Assembly (NCBI RefSeq): GCF_000426705.1
Contig: NZ_AUFW01000018.1
Coordinates: 1-64,000, forward strand
Direction of reading: 5' to 3'
From: Spirochaeta cellobiosiphila DSM 17781
Lineage (GTDB): Bacteria > Spirochaetota > Spirochaetia > DSM-17781
DNA: 64,000 bases
Positions within the stretch are counted from its first letter, which is position 1; each line of letters starts with the position of its first letter. Of the stretch, positions 17,073 through 25,112 are shown piece by piece. The notes below the pieces were generated by a model. It saw nothing but the letters and a program-made list of their open reading frames with translations. It searched no databases and was not told the origin of the DNA. Made by a program: the position numbers and the translations under genes.

Positions 17073-17717
17073 TTAATTATCTTCAAAACGAATACTGTTG
17101 ATTGTTTGCCCTGGTTTAAGTTTTTTTGTCCTATGTAATAGTTGAATACAAATTTCAATATAGACTTCTGTATTTGTAATTTCAAAATTGTGAAAATCAT
17201 CATCGCCACCCAGAAATAAAGGAACTTTGTAACCAACACATTCATCAAATCCAATTACTGTCTTTGAAATATTGAACCATTCATTAAAGGATTCTGCTGC
17301 TAAAGCATCCTGAGCCAGATTAATTAATATATAATTAAAAAAGCCTTCAACACCTGCAGGAATAAGTAAATGTTCACCAGACCCCGGTTCTAGTAGAAAA
17401 GTTTGATCTTCTGTAGAATTCTTCCCAGTATAATCTATTGCAAAATGCCTTCCTAACCAATCAAACGCAAATACTAGGATATTATCTTTACCATTGCTAT
17501 ACATTTTCTCAAAACAACGAGTTAATTTATAGGCCCCTTTTTTAGTGCACACACGTACAAGCCCATTATTAAAAGTTTTACCACCTAATCGACTAAATAA
17601 GTCCTCTAATGTATTAATTCGTTCAGTTAATAAATCATTACTCTCTAAATCTTCATCATCAAAGACTCGCAATTCTTCATTTTCTGTGTACTTACTCAAG
17701 AAAGTATCAAAATTCAT
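17073..17717 (-). CDS. Tdi1/DUF1851-like immunity protein
   Basis: The protein has 214 residues. The arrangement (N-terminal GAD-like region, then a C-terminal half ending in VPLFLGGDDDFHNFEITNTEVYIEI) resembles DUF1851 proteins, the family that includes the T6SS DNase immunity protein Tdi1. It begins 9 nt after the HNH-type Rhs tip with GAGGT upstream of the ATG, the standard toxin-immunity order. It should neutralise that nuclease in the cytoplasm. The family assignment rests on motif resemblance and position. Confidence 0.65.
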   Translation of the reverse strand: MNFDTFLSKYTENEELRVFDDEDLESNDLLTERINTLEDLFSRLGGKTFNNGLVRVCTKKGAYKLTRCFEKMYSNGKDNILVFAFDWLGRHFAIDYTGKNSTEDQTFLLEPGSGEHLLIPAGVEGFFNYILINLAQDALAAESFNEWFNISKTVIGFDECVGYKVPLFLGGDDDFHNFEITNTEVYIEICIQLLHRTKKLKPGQTINSIRFEDN

Positions 17718-17726
17718 ATATTACCT

Positions 17727-18905
17727 CTACTCAATTTTAAAATTTTCAATAACAGTACCTGCTGGTACATCTTTAAGTGCCTGATAAATTTGAGCTCCTA
17801 AACTTCTATTGACAGACTTATCTAGTGACCACATGTTCTCTAATATATCCAAACCGCCAAGTTGTAAATCAATAAGATGATCTACTTCTACATTTTGTTC
17901 CAATGAATTAGATTTTCTAAATATATTTGCAGTGCTCTTCCTTGGTCCAACTACAGTTTTTCTTGTGAAAGCTTCAGTCAAAGCTTGTACTTTTAAATCA
18001 GCCGCCGCACACTGTACATCATTCCAATCATCTTTATATTTAAGCACAATATCAATGGCTTCTAAAACATCAGAAGATTTAGCTATTCCAACTAATTTGT
18101 CTAAGTGTTTTATCTCTCCAAGAAGAAGAAATCCTGATAATTTTTGCCAATTATTAAGTTTCTCACCATCAAAAGAATACCCAGCTATACTTTCACCAAA
18201 ACCTTTAGCATCACCCAGTAAAGGAATAAAATCCATACCAGCCGATATCATTGCCATTTCTTGTTGTGTTAACTTTATTTTTCCATCTTTACCAGGAATT
18301 ATTGTATAGCGTCCACCATAGAATTCAAATTCAGTATCTTGTTTAAAATCTATACTTGACCAATCAAAATTGGGATCTTCAAAATCAATTTGAGGAGTAG
18401 GTATATTTTTTTGCAAAAATCCTTCACCAGAGTCATATATAATGCCATTATCCAACTCGATTTGTGTATCAATCAACCCCGTAGGATCAATCAAAACAAG
18501 CGGATTATTACTAACGTACAAATACCAGTTAGACCCATCTCTTATAGGATCCTCTTATATAAACCTTCCAAGTTCAGCATCATACCAACGGGCATTGGAG
18601 TAATAAAGACCAGTGTCTTCATCAATATCTTTACCTGTGTACTTGAATCTAATATCAAGATCGGAATCCATATTAGCATAATCTCCAAAAGGAGTAGCAT
18701 CTGCGCTCCAAACTACTTCTCCCTTCTCATCAGTCATTAAGATTGTAGAGTTTGTAGAGTCCACTCCGTAGTAGAGGGTCTGATCATTCTCTATTCTGGC
18801 AAGGCGTCTTGATTTAAGGAACACATAACGAACAACAGTGGAATCACTATGTTCTTCTAGGACTTTTCCTTCCTGATCAAACACGCGATAAGTGTGCAGT
18901 TGACT
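17727..18905 (-). pseudogene. Rhs C-terminal module 2 with PT-TG and HNH-type nuclease tip; premature stop
   Basis: The Rhs core fragment (FDQEGKVLEEH to DAELGRFI) is interrupted by TAA at 18555-18557; the homologous codon in module 1 is TCA. The frame then continues through EDPIRDGSNWYLYVSNNPLV and IDPTGLID into the tip. The tip has a pretoxin segment MDFIPLLGDAKGFGESIAG and ends in an HNH-like nuclease, VDHLIDLQLGGLDILENMW and DKSVNRSLG. The toxin part (17727-18521) is intact and could be made from an internal TTG, or after recombination onto a full Rhs. The 5' end is lost near an IS66 end. The DNase role is inferred from the motif. Confidence 0.8.
18510..18886 (-). repeat. Rhs core repeat, copy 2
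   Basis: This is the second copy of the ~370-bp core repeat described at 16185-16558, in direct orientation. It carries the TCA-to-TAA nonsense change. Confidence 0.9.
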
Positions 18906-19150
18906 TCAGACACAATTAGTGGGATAGTCTTTTACATTAGGTTGTTTAAAAAGATTAATTTACTCAATTAGGGGTTTACCACACCCAATATTGACGGTTA
19001 CACCTAAATCAAAAAAGAGAACGGTTATAAAACACGGGATGAGGTTAACAGAAAAAGCATTACTGGGCGGAGGCATGATGCCGGAGCCCTCAGCCTGTAG
19101 ATTACACGGTTTGATTGTGTTTTAGGAGTTCATCTTTTAAGGAAGGCATT
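18906..19150. repeat. Junction region with IS66 terminal repeat
   Basis: An IS66-like end lies at 18963-19001 (TCAATTAGGGGTTTACC ... ATTGACGGTTAC) without any adjoining transposase sequence. The rest, including a G+C-richer patch around 19060-19100, shows no gene. Confidence 0.55.
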
Positions 19151-19708
19151 ATGGATTCAAAACTGACACAGATTAGCAAATTTTTAAGTTATATACTTCG
19201 ACATAAGCCTGATGCAATTGGCATAACACTCGACCAAAACGGATGGGCTTCCATCGATGACTTGTTACTGAAGAGTAGAGATTCTGGAACCGATATTTCT
19301 CGTGAAGATTTCTTTGCTGTTGTCGAACAAAATGACAAAAAGCGATTTTCATTGTCAGATGATAGGCAAAAAATAAGAGCTGCTCAAGGGCATTCACTTG
19401 ATGTTGATCTTGCTCTTGAAGCCCAAACACCACCACAACATCTTTTTCATGGAACAGCGACCCGATTTTTGGAATCTATCATGAAAGAGGGTATTAATTC
19501 AGGATCAAGGCAGAAAGTCCACTTGTCCACAGATAAAGAAACGGCCCTAAAAGTAGGACAGCGCCATGGAAAACCAATTGTATTAACAATATCTGCATCG
19601 CAAATGCATAAAGATGGATTTAGATTCAATTTCTCAGAAAATGGTGTATGGTTAACTGATAAAATACCAACAGAGTATATAAACACTGAAAACATATCAC
19701 TCAAATAA
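19151..19708 (+). CDS. kptA: RNA 2'-phosphotransferase (Tpt1/KptA family)
   Basis: KptA/Tpt1 moves an internal RNA 2'-phosphate to NAD+, giving ADP-ribose 1''-2'' cyclic phosphate. The 185-residue protein shows the family set: SKFLSYILRHKPDAIGI with GWASIDDLL (N-terminal winged-helix-like domain), NDKKRFSL, IRAAQGHS and LFHGTATRFLESI in the ADP-ribosyltransferase fold, then VHLS. The conserved Arg-His-Arg-Arg type residues appear present. The ATG at 19151 has AAGGAAGG upstream and was chosen over an earlier in-frame start. It sits inside the Rhs/IS island and overlaps the tail of a convergent SUKH immunity gene by 12 nt. It could repair cleaved, religated RNA or act on a toxin product; both ideas are speculative. 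Confidence 0.9.
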   Translation: MDSKLTQISKFLSYILRHKPDAIGITLDQNGWASIDDLLLKSRDSGTDISREDFFAVVEQNDKKRFSLSDDRQKIRAAQGHSLDVDLALEAQTPPQHLFHGTATRFLESIMKEGINSGSRQKVHLSTDKETALKVGQRHGKPIVLTISASQMHKDGFRFNFSENGVWLTDKIPTEYINTENISLK

Positions 19709-20014
19709 TATCATTTCATTGATCGCGTATTTAAACCAATCCCAAAAAGTAGGAAAAACTTGCCTTTGCTCAAATCCGGGGGTTGCAAAATCATGTATTA
19801 TTTTGATTTCATCTTCTTTTCCTTCTTCAAAACATGCAACATCATCATTATCATCACGTTTTGCAAAAGGTATAAGTCGACGAGAAGGGAATCTGTCTTT
19901 AAAACCTTTTTGACGTTGTTTAATTTGATCTTCACTTAATAAAAACCACGGTTCTAAATTAATCAAATTCAAATCAATGACTCGTTGGTATGACTTGTTC
20001 AATATTAAACTCAT
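19697..20014 (-). CDS. SMI1/KNR4 (SUKH) family immunity protein
   Basis: The 105-residue protein has the SUKH core: an N-terminal region, SRRLIPFAKRDDNDDVACF, a central IIHDF and a C-terminal FPTFWDWFKYAI segment. SUKH proteins are immunity proteins for many nuclease toxins. The ATG at 20014 shares one base with the TAA of the adjacent toxin remnant, so the two were a translationally coupled toxin-immunity pair. The toxin is broken but this gene is intact, making it an orphan immunity gene. Confidence 0.78.
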   Translation of the reverse strand: MSLILNKSYQRVIDLNLINLEPWFLLSEDQIKQRQKGFKDRFPSRRLIPFAKRDDNDDVACFEEGKEDEIKIIHDFATPGFEQRQVFPTFWDWFKYAINEMILFE

Positions 20015-20800
20015 TAGTTTCCACTCCATCCTGTGAAAGGAGAACCTGTAGGGTAAGTTGTCCTATAAAGAGAATTTTGACTTCCAATTCTATTCAGCAC
20101 AGCGTCTCCCCATGTTGAAGGGACACCGCCTCTTTTCGTTGTGAACCTTTCTATCATATTGTGGGAAGAGATGAGGATCCATCACGCACAATGGCTTGAA
20201 CATCTATTCCAGCTTGACGAGCAGCAAGTAATCTTGTGTTGTCTAGCGTTACTAATGATCCATCTGACATTCTAACAAGATCTATTGGATCGCCTACCGA
20301 ACCATCTGCCTTCATACTTGTTATGATTTCATCAGCACCATTTACAGAATTTTGACTAAAAGGATTTCTGCTGGATTAAGAGCTACACCCTCCTCAACGG
20401 CTTCCTTCCCAGCAACTATATCATCTATACTATTTAATATGCTAGAGCCCTTGTTTAATACATATGTACCTGCGAACTCACTGCTGATCATAAACATTAA
20501 CCGCTCTAATGCAAAAGCCTGGTTAAAAAATGGGATCATCATCAAATCTTCTCGTAGACCCATCCCAGTCAATGAAAGGTCATCATCTATCCGATCATCA
20601 ACACTGCTATACCATCGTTAAAATATCCTAAAGTATTTGTAACTGTATTAACTGAATGAGCAAATACATTGTAAATATTTGAAGGACCACTAACCAAATT
20701 ATCTAGCAAAAAATTCGAATTTTGTCTCAAATAAGGTAAGAAATCATATTTTCCTAAGTTATAAAATTCGGACTCCAACCCCATAGGATCAATCAAAAAA
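20014..20800 (-). pseudogene. Rhs C-terminal module 3, RNase-like tip, frameshifted
   Basis: The remnant starts with the core-end motif IDPMGLE (20775-20796) and has no upstream core. The tip is split by at least three frame changes (near 20600, 20350 and 20155). Pieced together, it contains SSEFAGTYVLN, ADEIITSMKADGSVGDPIDL, VRMSDGSLVTLDNTRLLAAR, QAGIDVQAIVR and finally VPSTWGDAVLNRIGSQNSLY then TYPTGSPFTGW. This order resembles the BECR-fold RNase tips of contact-dependent inhibition and Rhs toxins. Its paired SUKH immunity gene follows. Function is lost. Confidence 0.7.
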
Positions 20801-20919
20801 AAGAAGATTATAAAAATACAGAGACCAATCAGTAAAAAATATATTATATGCTACACTGGTGGTCTCTACTTACTGGAGGTTGTATTTTAACTATACTTAT
20901 AGATATAAGACTGTATAAA
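20801..20919. other. Short intergenic region bordering the island
   Basis: The segment contains an inverted repeat GAGACCA/TGGTCTC (about 20820-20868) with a long A/T-rich loop. No gene is visible. It marks the left limit of conserved housekeeping genes after the island. Confidence 0.4.
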
Positions 20920-21921
20920 TCACCATCTATAAGTCTTGCTAAATATAGTCATCTTAATTCTCTCACCATCACCTACATTAGCAAGAGGTTTTATATACGT
21001 TCCAGAAGTTGTTTCTGCCACTAAACTACCTTGAATAACAGAGTCTTTCACAGGAACTTTCAATTCGAGCTTTTCCAAATATTGAAGTGGATACTCTAGA
21101 ATAGAAATAGCTTCCTCTTTGTTTGTTTTCCCCTCTGGTAAGTAATACAAGGCAGACATCCCCTGACTAATCGCACAAGTAAATATAATATTAGCTTCAT
21201 TAGGTTGAACTTGAGGCACTTGGGCAATGTTATCAGGAATATCAAGTGGTTGCCCTTCTTTATCAAAGAAGGCAAAAGCAGATCTAATAACATCATCAGG
21301 AGGCAATTCATGAGCTCCCTTAAAATACATAATAGGTGTCTCACTATCAGAAGCTGTTATTAATTTATAGGCATAGCCCATTCCATTCCGTCTAACAATA
21401 GCATCACTATTTCCTATAGAAAAGAAATAATGAACATTCCCCTTTGTGTATGCATAACTACATCTAGACCCCATCACAATAGCATAGCTGAAGAAGGTTG
21501 GATTTCGATTACTTAAAGCCCAAGAGAGATCACCACCAAGGGAATAACCCATTAAAACTCTCTTTTTGGGAAGGGCCCCTAATTCAGCCTTTACTTGCTG
21601 GAGACCTCTGATGACTAGTTTTTCATAGTTTTCAATGTATGTTGTAAAATCGGGAAGATAATGAGAATACTGAGGTCGACCTGGAGGTAGTACCCAAACA
21701 TAATCAGCTGGCAATCCTGCTTTTTTTAGGTATGTGTACCACTCTTGGCTTGTCCCAGTCGTATAGGGAATGAGAATCACAACTCCTTTTGGTGTATTCG
21801 TGTCAGGATAGACAACGTCACAATCTTCATCAAAATAACTTTGGTACTCCTGTGCCCAAATACCCATACTCGACAGTATCAATAAAAATAAACTAATAAT
21901 TTGAAATTTAAACTTTTTCAC
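20920..21921 (-). CDS. Exported alpha/beta-hydrolase-like protein
   Basis: The protein has 333 residues with a signal peptide (KKFKFQIISLFLLILSSMGIWAQ). The nucleophile elbow MGYSLGGDL (G-x-S-x-G) is at ~142, with a likely catalytic His in KGAHELPPDD (~218). It resembles esterase/PHB-depolymerase-like folds, but the substrate is not evident. The C-terminal ~90 residues are not recognised. The GTG at 21921 is preferred because GAGG lies 6 nt before it; an in-frame TTG at 21927 is the alternative. It overlaps the 3' end of the upstream pseudouridine synthase gene by 14 nt. Confidence 0.7.
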   Translation of the reverse strand: MKKFKFQIISLFLLILSSMGIWAQEYQSYFDEDCDVVYPDTNTPKGVVILIPYTTGTSQEWYTYLKKAGLPADYVWVLPPGRPQYSHYLPDFTTYIENYEKLVIRGLQQVKAELGALPKKRVLMGYSLGGDLSWALSNRNPTFFSYAIVMGSRCSYAYTKGNVHYFFSIGNSDAIVRRNGMGYAYKLITASDSETPIMYFKGAHELPPDDVIRSAFAFFDKEGQPLDIPDNIAQVPQVQPNEANIIFTCAISQGMSALYYLPEGKTNKEEAISILEYPLQYLEKLELKVPVKDSVIQGSLVAETTSGTYIKPLANVGDGERIKMTIFSKTYRW

Positions 21922-22588
21922 TTTCAACCTCTTTTTTTCTTACAATGTTTTTTATAAATAAATCCCAAATGGCATCATCTAAGGGATAATCAAATATAGT
22001 AATCTGTTTATTAACAAAAGGGTTATGAAAGGACAAATAGTATGAGTGTAAATGTATCCCCCCACCCTTATTATAACGTTGATAACCATACTTTCTATCG
22101 CCACGAATAGGACAGCCCATATGAGCTAGTTGTGATCTGATTTGATGGAATCTACCTGTTAATAATTCAATATCCCAGCAATATAATGTGTCACTTTGAT
22201 CTAACAGACGATATCTTAGCCTACTTAACTTGGCGTCAGACCATTTCTCGTCCTTCACAAAAGACTTCTTATACCGGCCATCTCTCTTTATATAGTGTTC
22301 CAAAACACCACTATCATTTTGCAGTTTATTTGATGTAATGGCTAAATACTTTTTAGAGGTATTATTTTGAGTAAAGACTTCCCTCCCTTTATTCTGGGCT
22401 TCAGGATTCTTACCAAATAAAACAAGACCCCCTACGACCTTATCTACTCTATTTATTGGTGCTATAAGGGGATAGTTGGATCTTAACAATTCTACCAGAG
22501 ATACTGTTTTGGTTAGATCTGGTTGTACTGATTCTTGATTTGTCTTTGCTACTACCAAGAACCACTGATCTTCATATACTATTTTCAC
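21908..22588 (-). CDS. RluA-family pseudouridine synthase
   Basis: The 226-residue protein contains the RluA catalytic motif INRVDKVVGGLVLFGK, with the active Asp after Arg (~52), and the late motif LLTGRFHQIRSQLAHMGCPI with DRKYG. It lacks an S4 domain. It should isomerise uridine in rRNA or tRNA; the exact site cannot be told. The start is GTG. No Shine-Dalgarno is clear. Confidence 0.88.
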   Translation of the reverse strand: MKIVYEDQWFLVVAKTNQESVQPDLTKTVSLVELLRSNYPLIAPINRVDKVVGGLVLFGKNPEAQNKGREVFTQNNTSKKYLAITSNKLQNDSGVLEHYIKRDGRYKKSFVKDEKWSDAKLSRLRYRLLDQSDTLYCWDIELLTGRFHQIRSQLAHMGCPIRGDRKYGYQRYNKGGGIHLHSYYLSFHNPFVNKQITIFDYPLDDAIWDLFIKNIVRKKEVESEKV

Positions 22589-22663
22589 GGCCTAATAAGT
22601 ATAACGAATTTTTTCTTTTAACAAAAGCAAATAAAATACTAATTTTATAAACAATCATCTTTC

Positions 22664-22692
22664 TTGTTTAATTCTTCTTGTTAAGATATTAT
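22664..22692 (+). promoter_or_regulatory. Leaderless-type promoter of the membrane protein/M23 operon
   Basis: TTGTTT (22664-22669), 17-nt spacer, TATTAT (22687-22692), then 6 nt to the ATG at 22699. Confidence 0.7.
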
Positions 22693-22698
22693 TCAGGC

Positions 22699-23130
22699 AT
22701 GAAATTATTAAAAGACACTATTAAAGGTTATAAATTCATACTAGGAAAAGCTTTAAATATTGTTATCTTCTTTGCAATATCAGCATTCCTTAGTTTAGTT
22801 GTAGTTACTCCTTTGTGGTACTTAAGCCAAAATCATGGAAGGATATTTACAACTATAGTGCTACTACTTGTATTTTTAACGATATTCTTCTCCCTTTGGA
22901 ACATGGCAAGCAAACAAGTAAAGGAAACAGGAAGTTGGATAAAATGGATAAATAAGAATGTACTACCTATCGTAAGTAAACTAGCAGTTATTATTTTATT
23001 TATCATATCCTTAGCTCTTATTGTATTTGCACTTAATGGCCATATTCCTTTATATATCATCATTCCTGCTGGTTTTGTTGCTTTTTTGGTTATTGGGAAG
23101 ATGCTCTATGGATTTCAAGTTAATAAATAG
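22699..23130 (+). CDS. Four-helix membrane protein of unknown function
   Basis: The protein has 143 residues with about four membrane segments (LNIVIFFAISAFLSLVVVTP, IFTTIVLLLVFLTIFFSLW, VSKLAVIILFIISLALIVF and LYIIIPAGFVAFLVIGKM). I do not recognise the family. The ATG at 22699 was chosen because a promoter ends 6 nt before it. The stop overlaps the following M23 peptidase gene by 23 nt, so the two are coupled and may act together at the envelope. Confidence 0.65.
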   Translation: MKLLKDTIKGYKFILGKALNIVIFFAISAFLSLVVVTPLWYLSQNHGRIFTTIVLLLVFLTIFFSLWNMASKQVKETGSWIKWINKNVLPIVSKLAVIILFIISLALIVFALNGHIPLYIIIPAGFVAFLVIGKMLYGFQVNK

Positions 23131-24013
23131 TATTATTTTATTCTGTCTTTCTATTCAAATAGGGGGACAAAGCTTTTATCCACAAATAAAGCAGACTATT
23201 GGCAAAAAAGACCTGCTATTTGTCCAGTTAGAAAAAGAAGTAAAACAATACTATCTATATGAAGCAGCCCAGCAAAAAGCTCCACCTTTGAAAATATATG
23301 AATATGTTTTAGAAAGAAATATGGATATATTCGATATATCAAGCTACTTTGGTCTACCTTATGAAGCGGTTGTTACCTTAAACCAGTATGAGAATAATAG
23401 AGCACTCATAAAAGGAAATACTGTTCTCATACCTAATCAACCAGGATTGTTTACATCAATTAAGGGGAGAAACTCACTGGAACAGATGATAATATTACGC
23501 CTATCACCCAAAAAAGAACCACAAAAGCTCAAGTTACCAATAAATAATCATTTAGAAACAATACTATTTTGGTCAGGCGATAGATTCCATCCCATAGAAC
23601 GTTCTTATTATTTAAAAATTCTCTTTCAGCCTCCTTTATCGACTTATCATCTAACGAGCCATTATGGATATAGAGCCAATCCATTTACGGGACATCAACA
23701 GTTTCACAATGGTGTAGATTTGGCAGCACCAATAGGAACAGAAGTTTATGCAGCGGCAGGAGGAGTGGTCTATGACTTGGGAAATAACAATATATTAGGT
23801 AAATACATTATAATAGATCACCAAAACGGTTATAAAACAGTATATGGTCACCTAAAAAAAATAAATGTCTTCTTGAATCAAGATATAACGTCAGGTATGA
23901 TTATTGGAGTAGTAGGAATGACTGGTATGACGACAGGTCCTCACTTACACTTCGAAATACGTAAAGATGACAAAAGTCAGGATCCTATGAAGCTAATGAG
24001 GGAAGACAATTGA
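23108..24013 (+). CDS. M23 family metallopeptidase with LysM-like domain
   Basis: This is a secreted peptidoglycan endopeptidase-like protein of 301 residues. A signal peptide (FKLINSIILFCLSIQIGGQS) is followed by a LysM-like segment (MDIFDISSYFGLPYEAVVTL ... NTVLIPN, ~70-115) and a C-terminal M23 domain with the zinc motif HNGVDLAAP (H-x3-D, ~203), VYGHLKK and GPHLHFEIR. All metal ligands are present. The ATG at 23108 begins the signal peptide; the earlier in-frame codon lies inside the previous gene. It probably remodels the cell wall or activates another hydrolase. Confidence 0.88.
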   Translation: MDFKLINSIILFCLSIQIGGQSFYPQIKQTIGKKDLLFVQLEKEVKQYYLYEAAQQKAPPLKIYEYVLERNMDIFDISSYFGLPYEAVVTLNQYENNRALIKGNTVLIPNQPGLFTSIKGRNSLEQMIILRLSPKKEPQKLKLPINNHLETILFWSGDRFHPIERSYYLKILFQPPLSTYHLTSHYGYRANPFTGHQQFHNGVDLAAPIGTEVYAAAGGVVYDLGNNNILGKYIIIDHQNGYKTVYGHLKKINVFLNQDITSGMIIGVVGMTGMTTGPHLHFEIRKDDKSQDPMKLMREDN

Positions 24014-24969
24014 GAAAGATTTTATTATTACTGTTGTTACTCCTAATGGGAATGTCTGCCTTCTCTGATAATATAAGAGGACCTATCAAAGGGAATATTG
24101 ACCCGAAAACAGATCTAATGCTAGGACTGGAAGAACTAGCGATCCTGAATATCCACTCTGACCCCTTCACACAAGGATATATGTTAAAGATTTCCATTCC
24201 AAAGTCTTATCAACGTTACGAAAATAGTTATGCTATCAGTCTTTATTCCAATGTATATCCAAAACCTTCTGTCAATAATCGTTATTACACTGGTACTCGA
24301 GAGTTTAGAGAAATATTACCAACAAAAGATGAGGTTCTGATCTACTTTCCTTGTGACTCAACAAATAATAAAATATTGAAGGACTTTGCCCTTTCCAGGT
24401 TATTACGAGAAGATGAAGATCCTTTGATCTTTACATTTTTACCATTAATGAAAGGGTTACCAGAAGATGCAGGTGGAATCAGAATCAACCTAAGCATTGA
24501 AAAGATCAGTAAAAACAAAGGTGCTGTAGTCTTTGATTATAGTAAGGTGCGGGAAGAATATCGCAATAGTCTAAATATTCAAATAAATGGCAATACCTAC
24601 TATAGTCCGGATGCTCCTATTATGCTTGATAACAAGGAATATACAGCAATCATAACTAGTCCCTATCATGAAAAAACAGTTTATGAATTCGAAGTACCAA
24701 AGGGAGAAACCTTAACAATCCCTATTGAAATAACAGAGAAGAAACCCGTCATTTCTTTCGATGTACCCGAAGGGACTTCAGTTATCATTGATGGAACAAA
24801 ATACTCTGATAAATTAGAGGCTCCTTTAAGCTTTGAAGAAGGCGAACATAGCTTCTTTTTTACTTTAGGGGATCATCAAGTATCACGTAGTCTCTATTTA
24901 CAAGGTGGAAAGGAATATAAAATAAGTATTTTTCTAGATATTTTGATAGAAGAAGCTAAAATCCAATGA
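24010..24969 (+). CDS. Exported protein with C-terminal PEGA-like domain, function unknown
   Basis: The protein has 319 residues with a very hydrophobic signal peptide (KILLLLLLLLMGMSAFS). The body is mostly beta. Near the C-terminus, ISFDVPEGTSVIIDGTKYSD and LSFEEGEHSFFF resemble a PEGA surface-type repeat. The start TTG overlaps the M23 stop (TTGA), so the genes are coupled. It is likely an envelope protein working with the M23 peptidase. A terminator follows. Confidence 0.65.
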   Translation: MRKILLLLLLLLMGMSAFSDNIRGPIKGNIDPKTDLMLGLEELAILNIHSDPFTQGYMLKISIPKSYQRYENSYAISLYSNVYPKPSVNNRYYTGTREFREILPTKDEVLIYFPCDSTNNKILKDFALSRLLREDEDPLIFTFLPLMKGLPEDAGGIRINLSIEKISKNKGAVVFDYSKVREEYRNSLNIQINGNTYYSPDAPIMLDNKEYTAIITSPYHEKTVYEFEVPKGETLTIPIEITEKKPVISFDVPEGTSVIIDGTKYSDKLEAPLSFEEGEHSFFFTLGDHQVSRSLYLQGGKEYKISIFLDILIEEAKIQ

Positions 24970-25044
24970 AATCATGTCGATAAGTTTAATGTCGAGGCTT
25001 TAGTTCCCCTCCCAGTTAACTATAGTCCGACTCCCTTTTGGGAT

Positions 25045-25072
25045 GACCGGCACCCCCCCGTGCCGGTCTTTT
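25045..25072 (+). terminator. Rho-independent terminator
   Basis: Perfect 9-bp stem GACCGGCAC/GTGCCGGTC with a six-C loop, followed by TTTT. It ends the 22699-24969 operon and sits just before the PBP1A promoter. Confidence 0.92.
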
Positions 25073-25076
25073 AATC

Positions 25077-25105
25077 TTGACATTAACTGATCACTGACGT
25101 ACTGT
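25077..25105 (+). promoter_or_regulatory. PBP1A promoter, leaderless type
   Basis: TTGACA (25077-25082), 17-nt spacer, TACTGT (25100-25105), then 7 nt to the ATG at 25113. There is no Shine-Dalgarno sequence. Confidence 0.7.
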
Positions 25106-25112
25106 ACAGATT

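Noticed and set aside
17045-17254. 69-codon minus-strand open frame
   Set aside because: It is an alternate frame inside the immunity gene, low-complexity Lys/Ile-rich.
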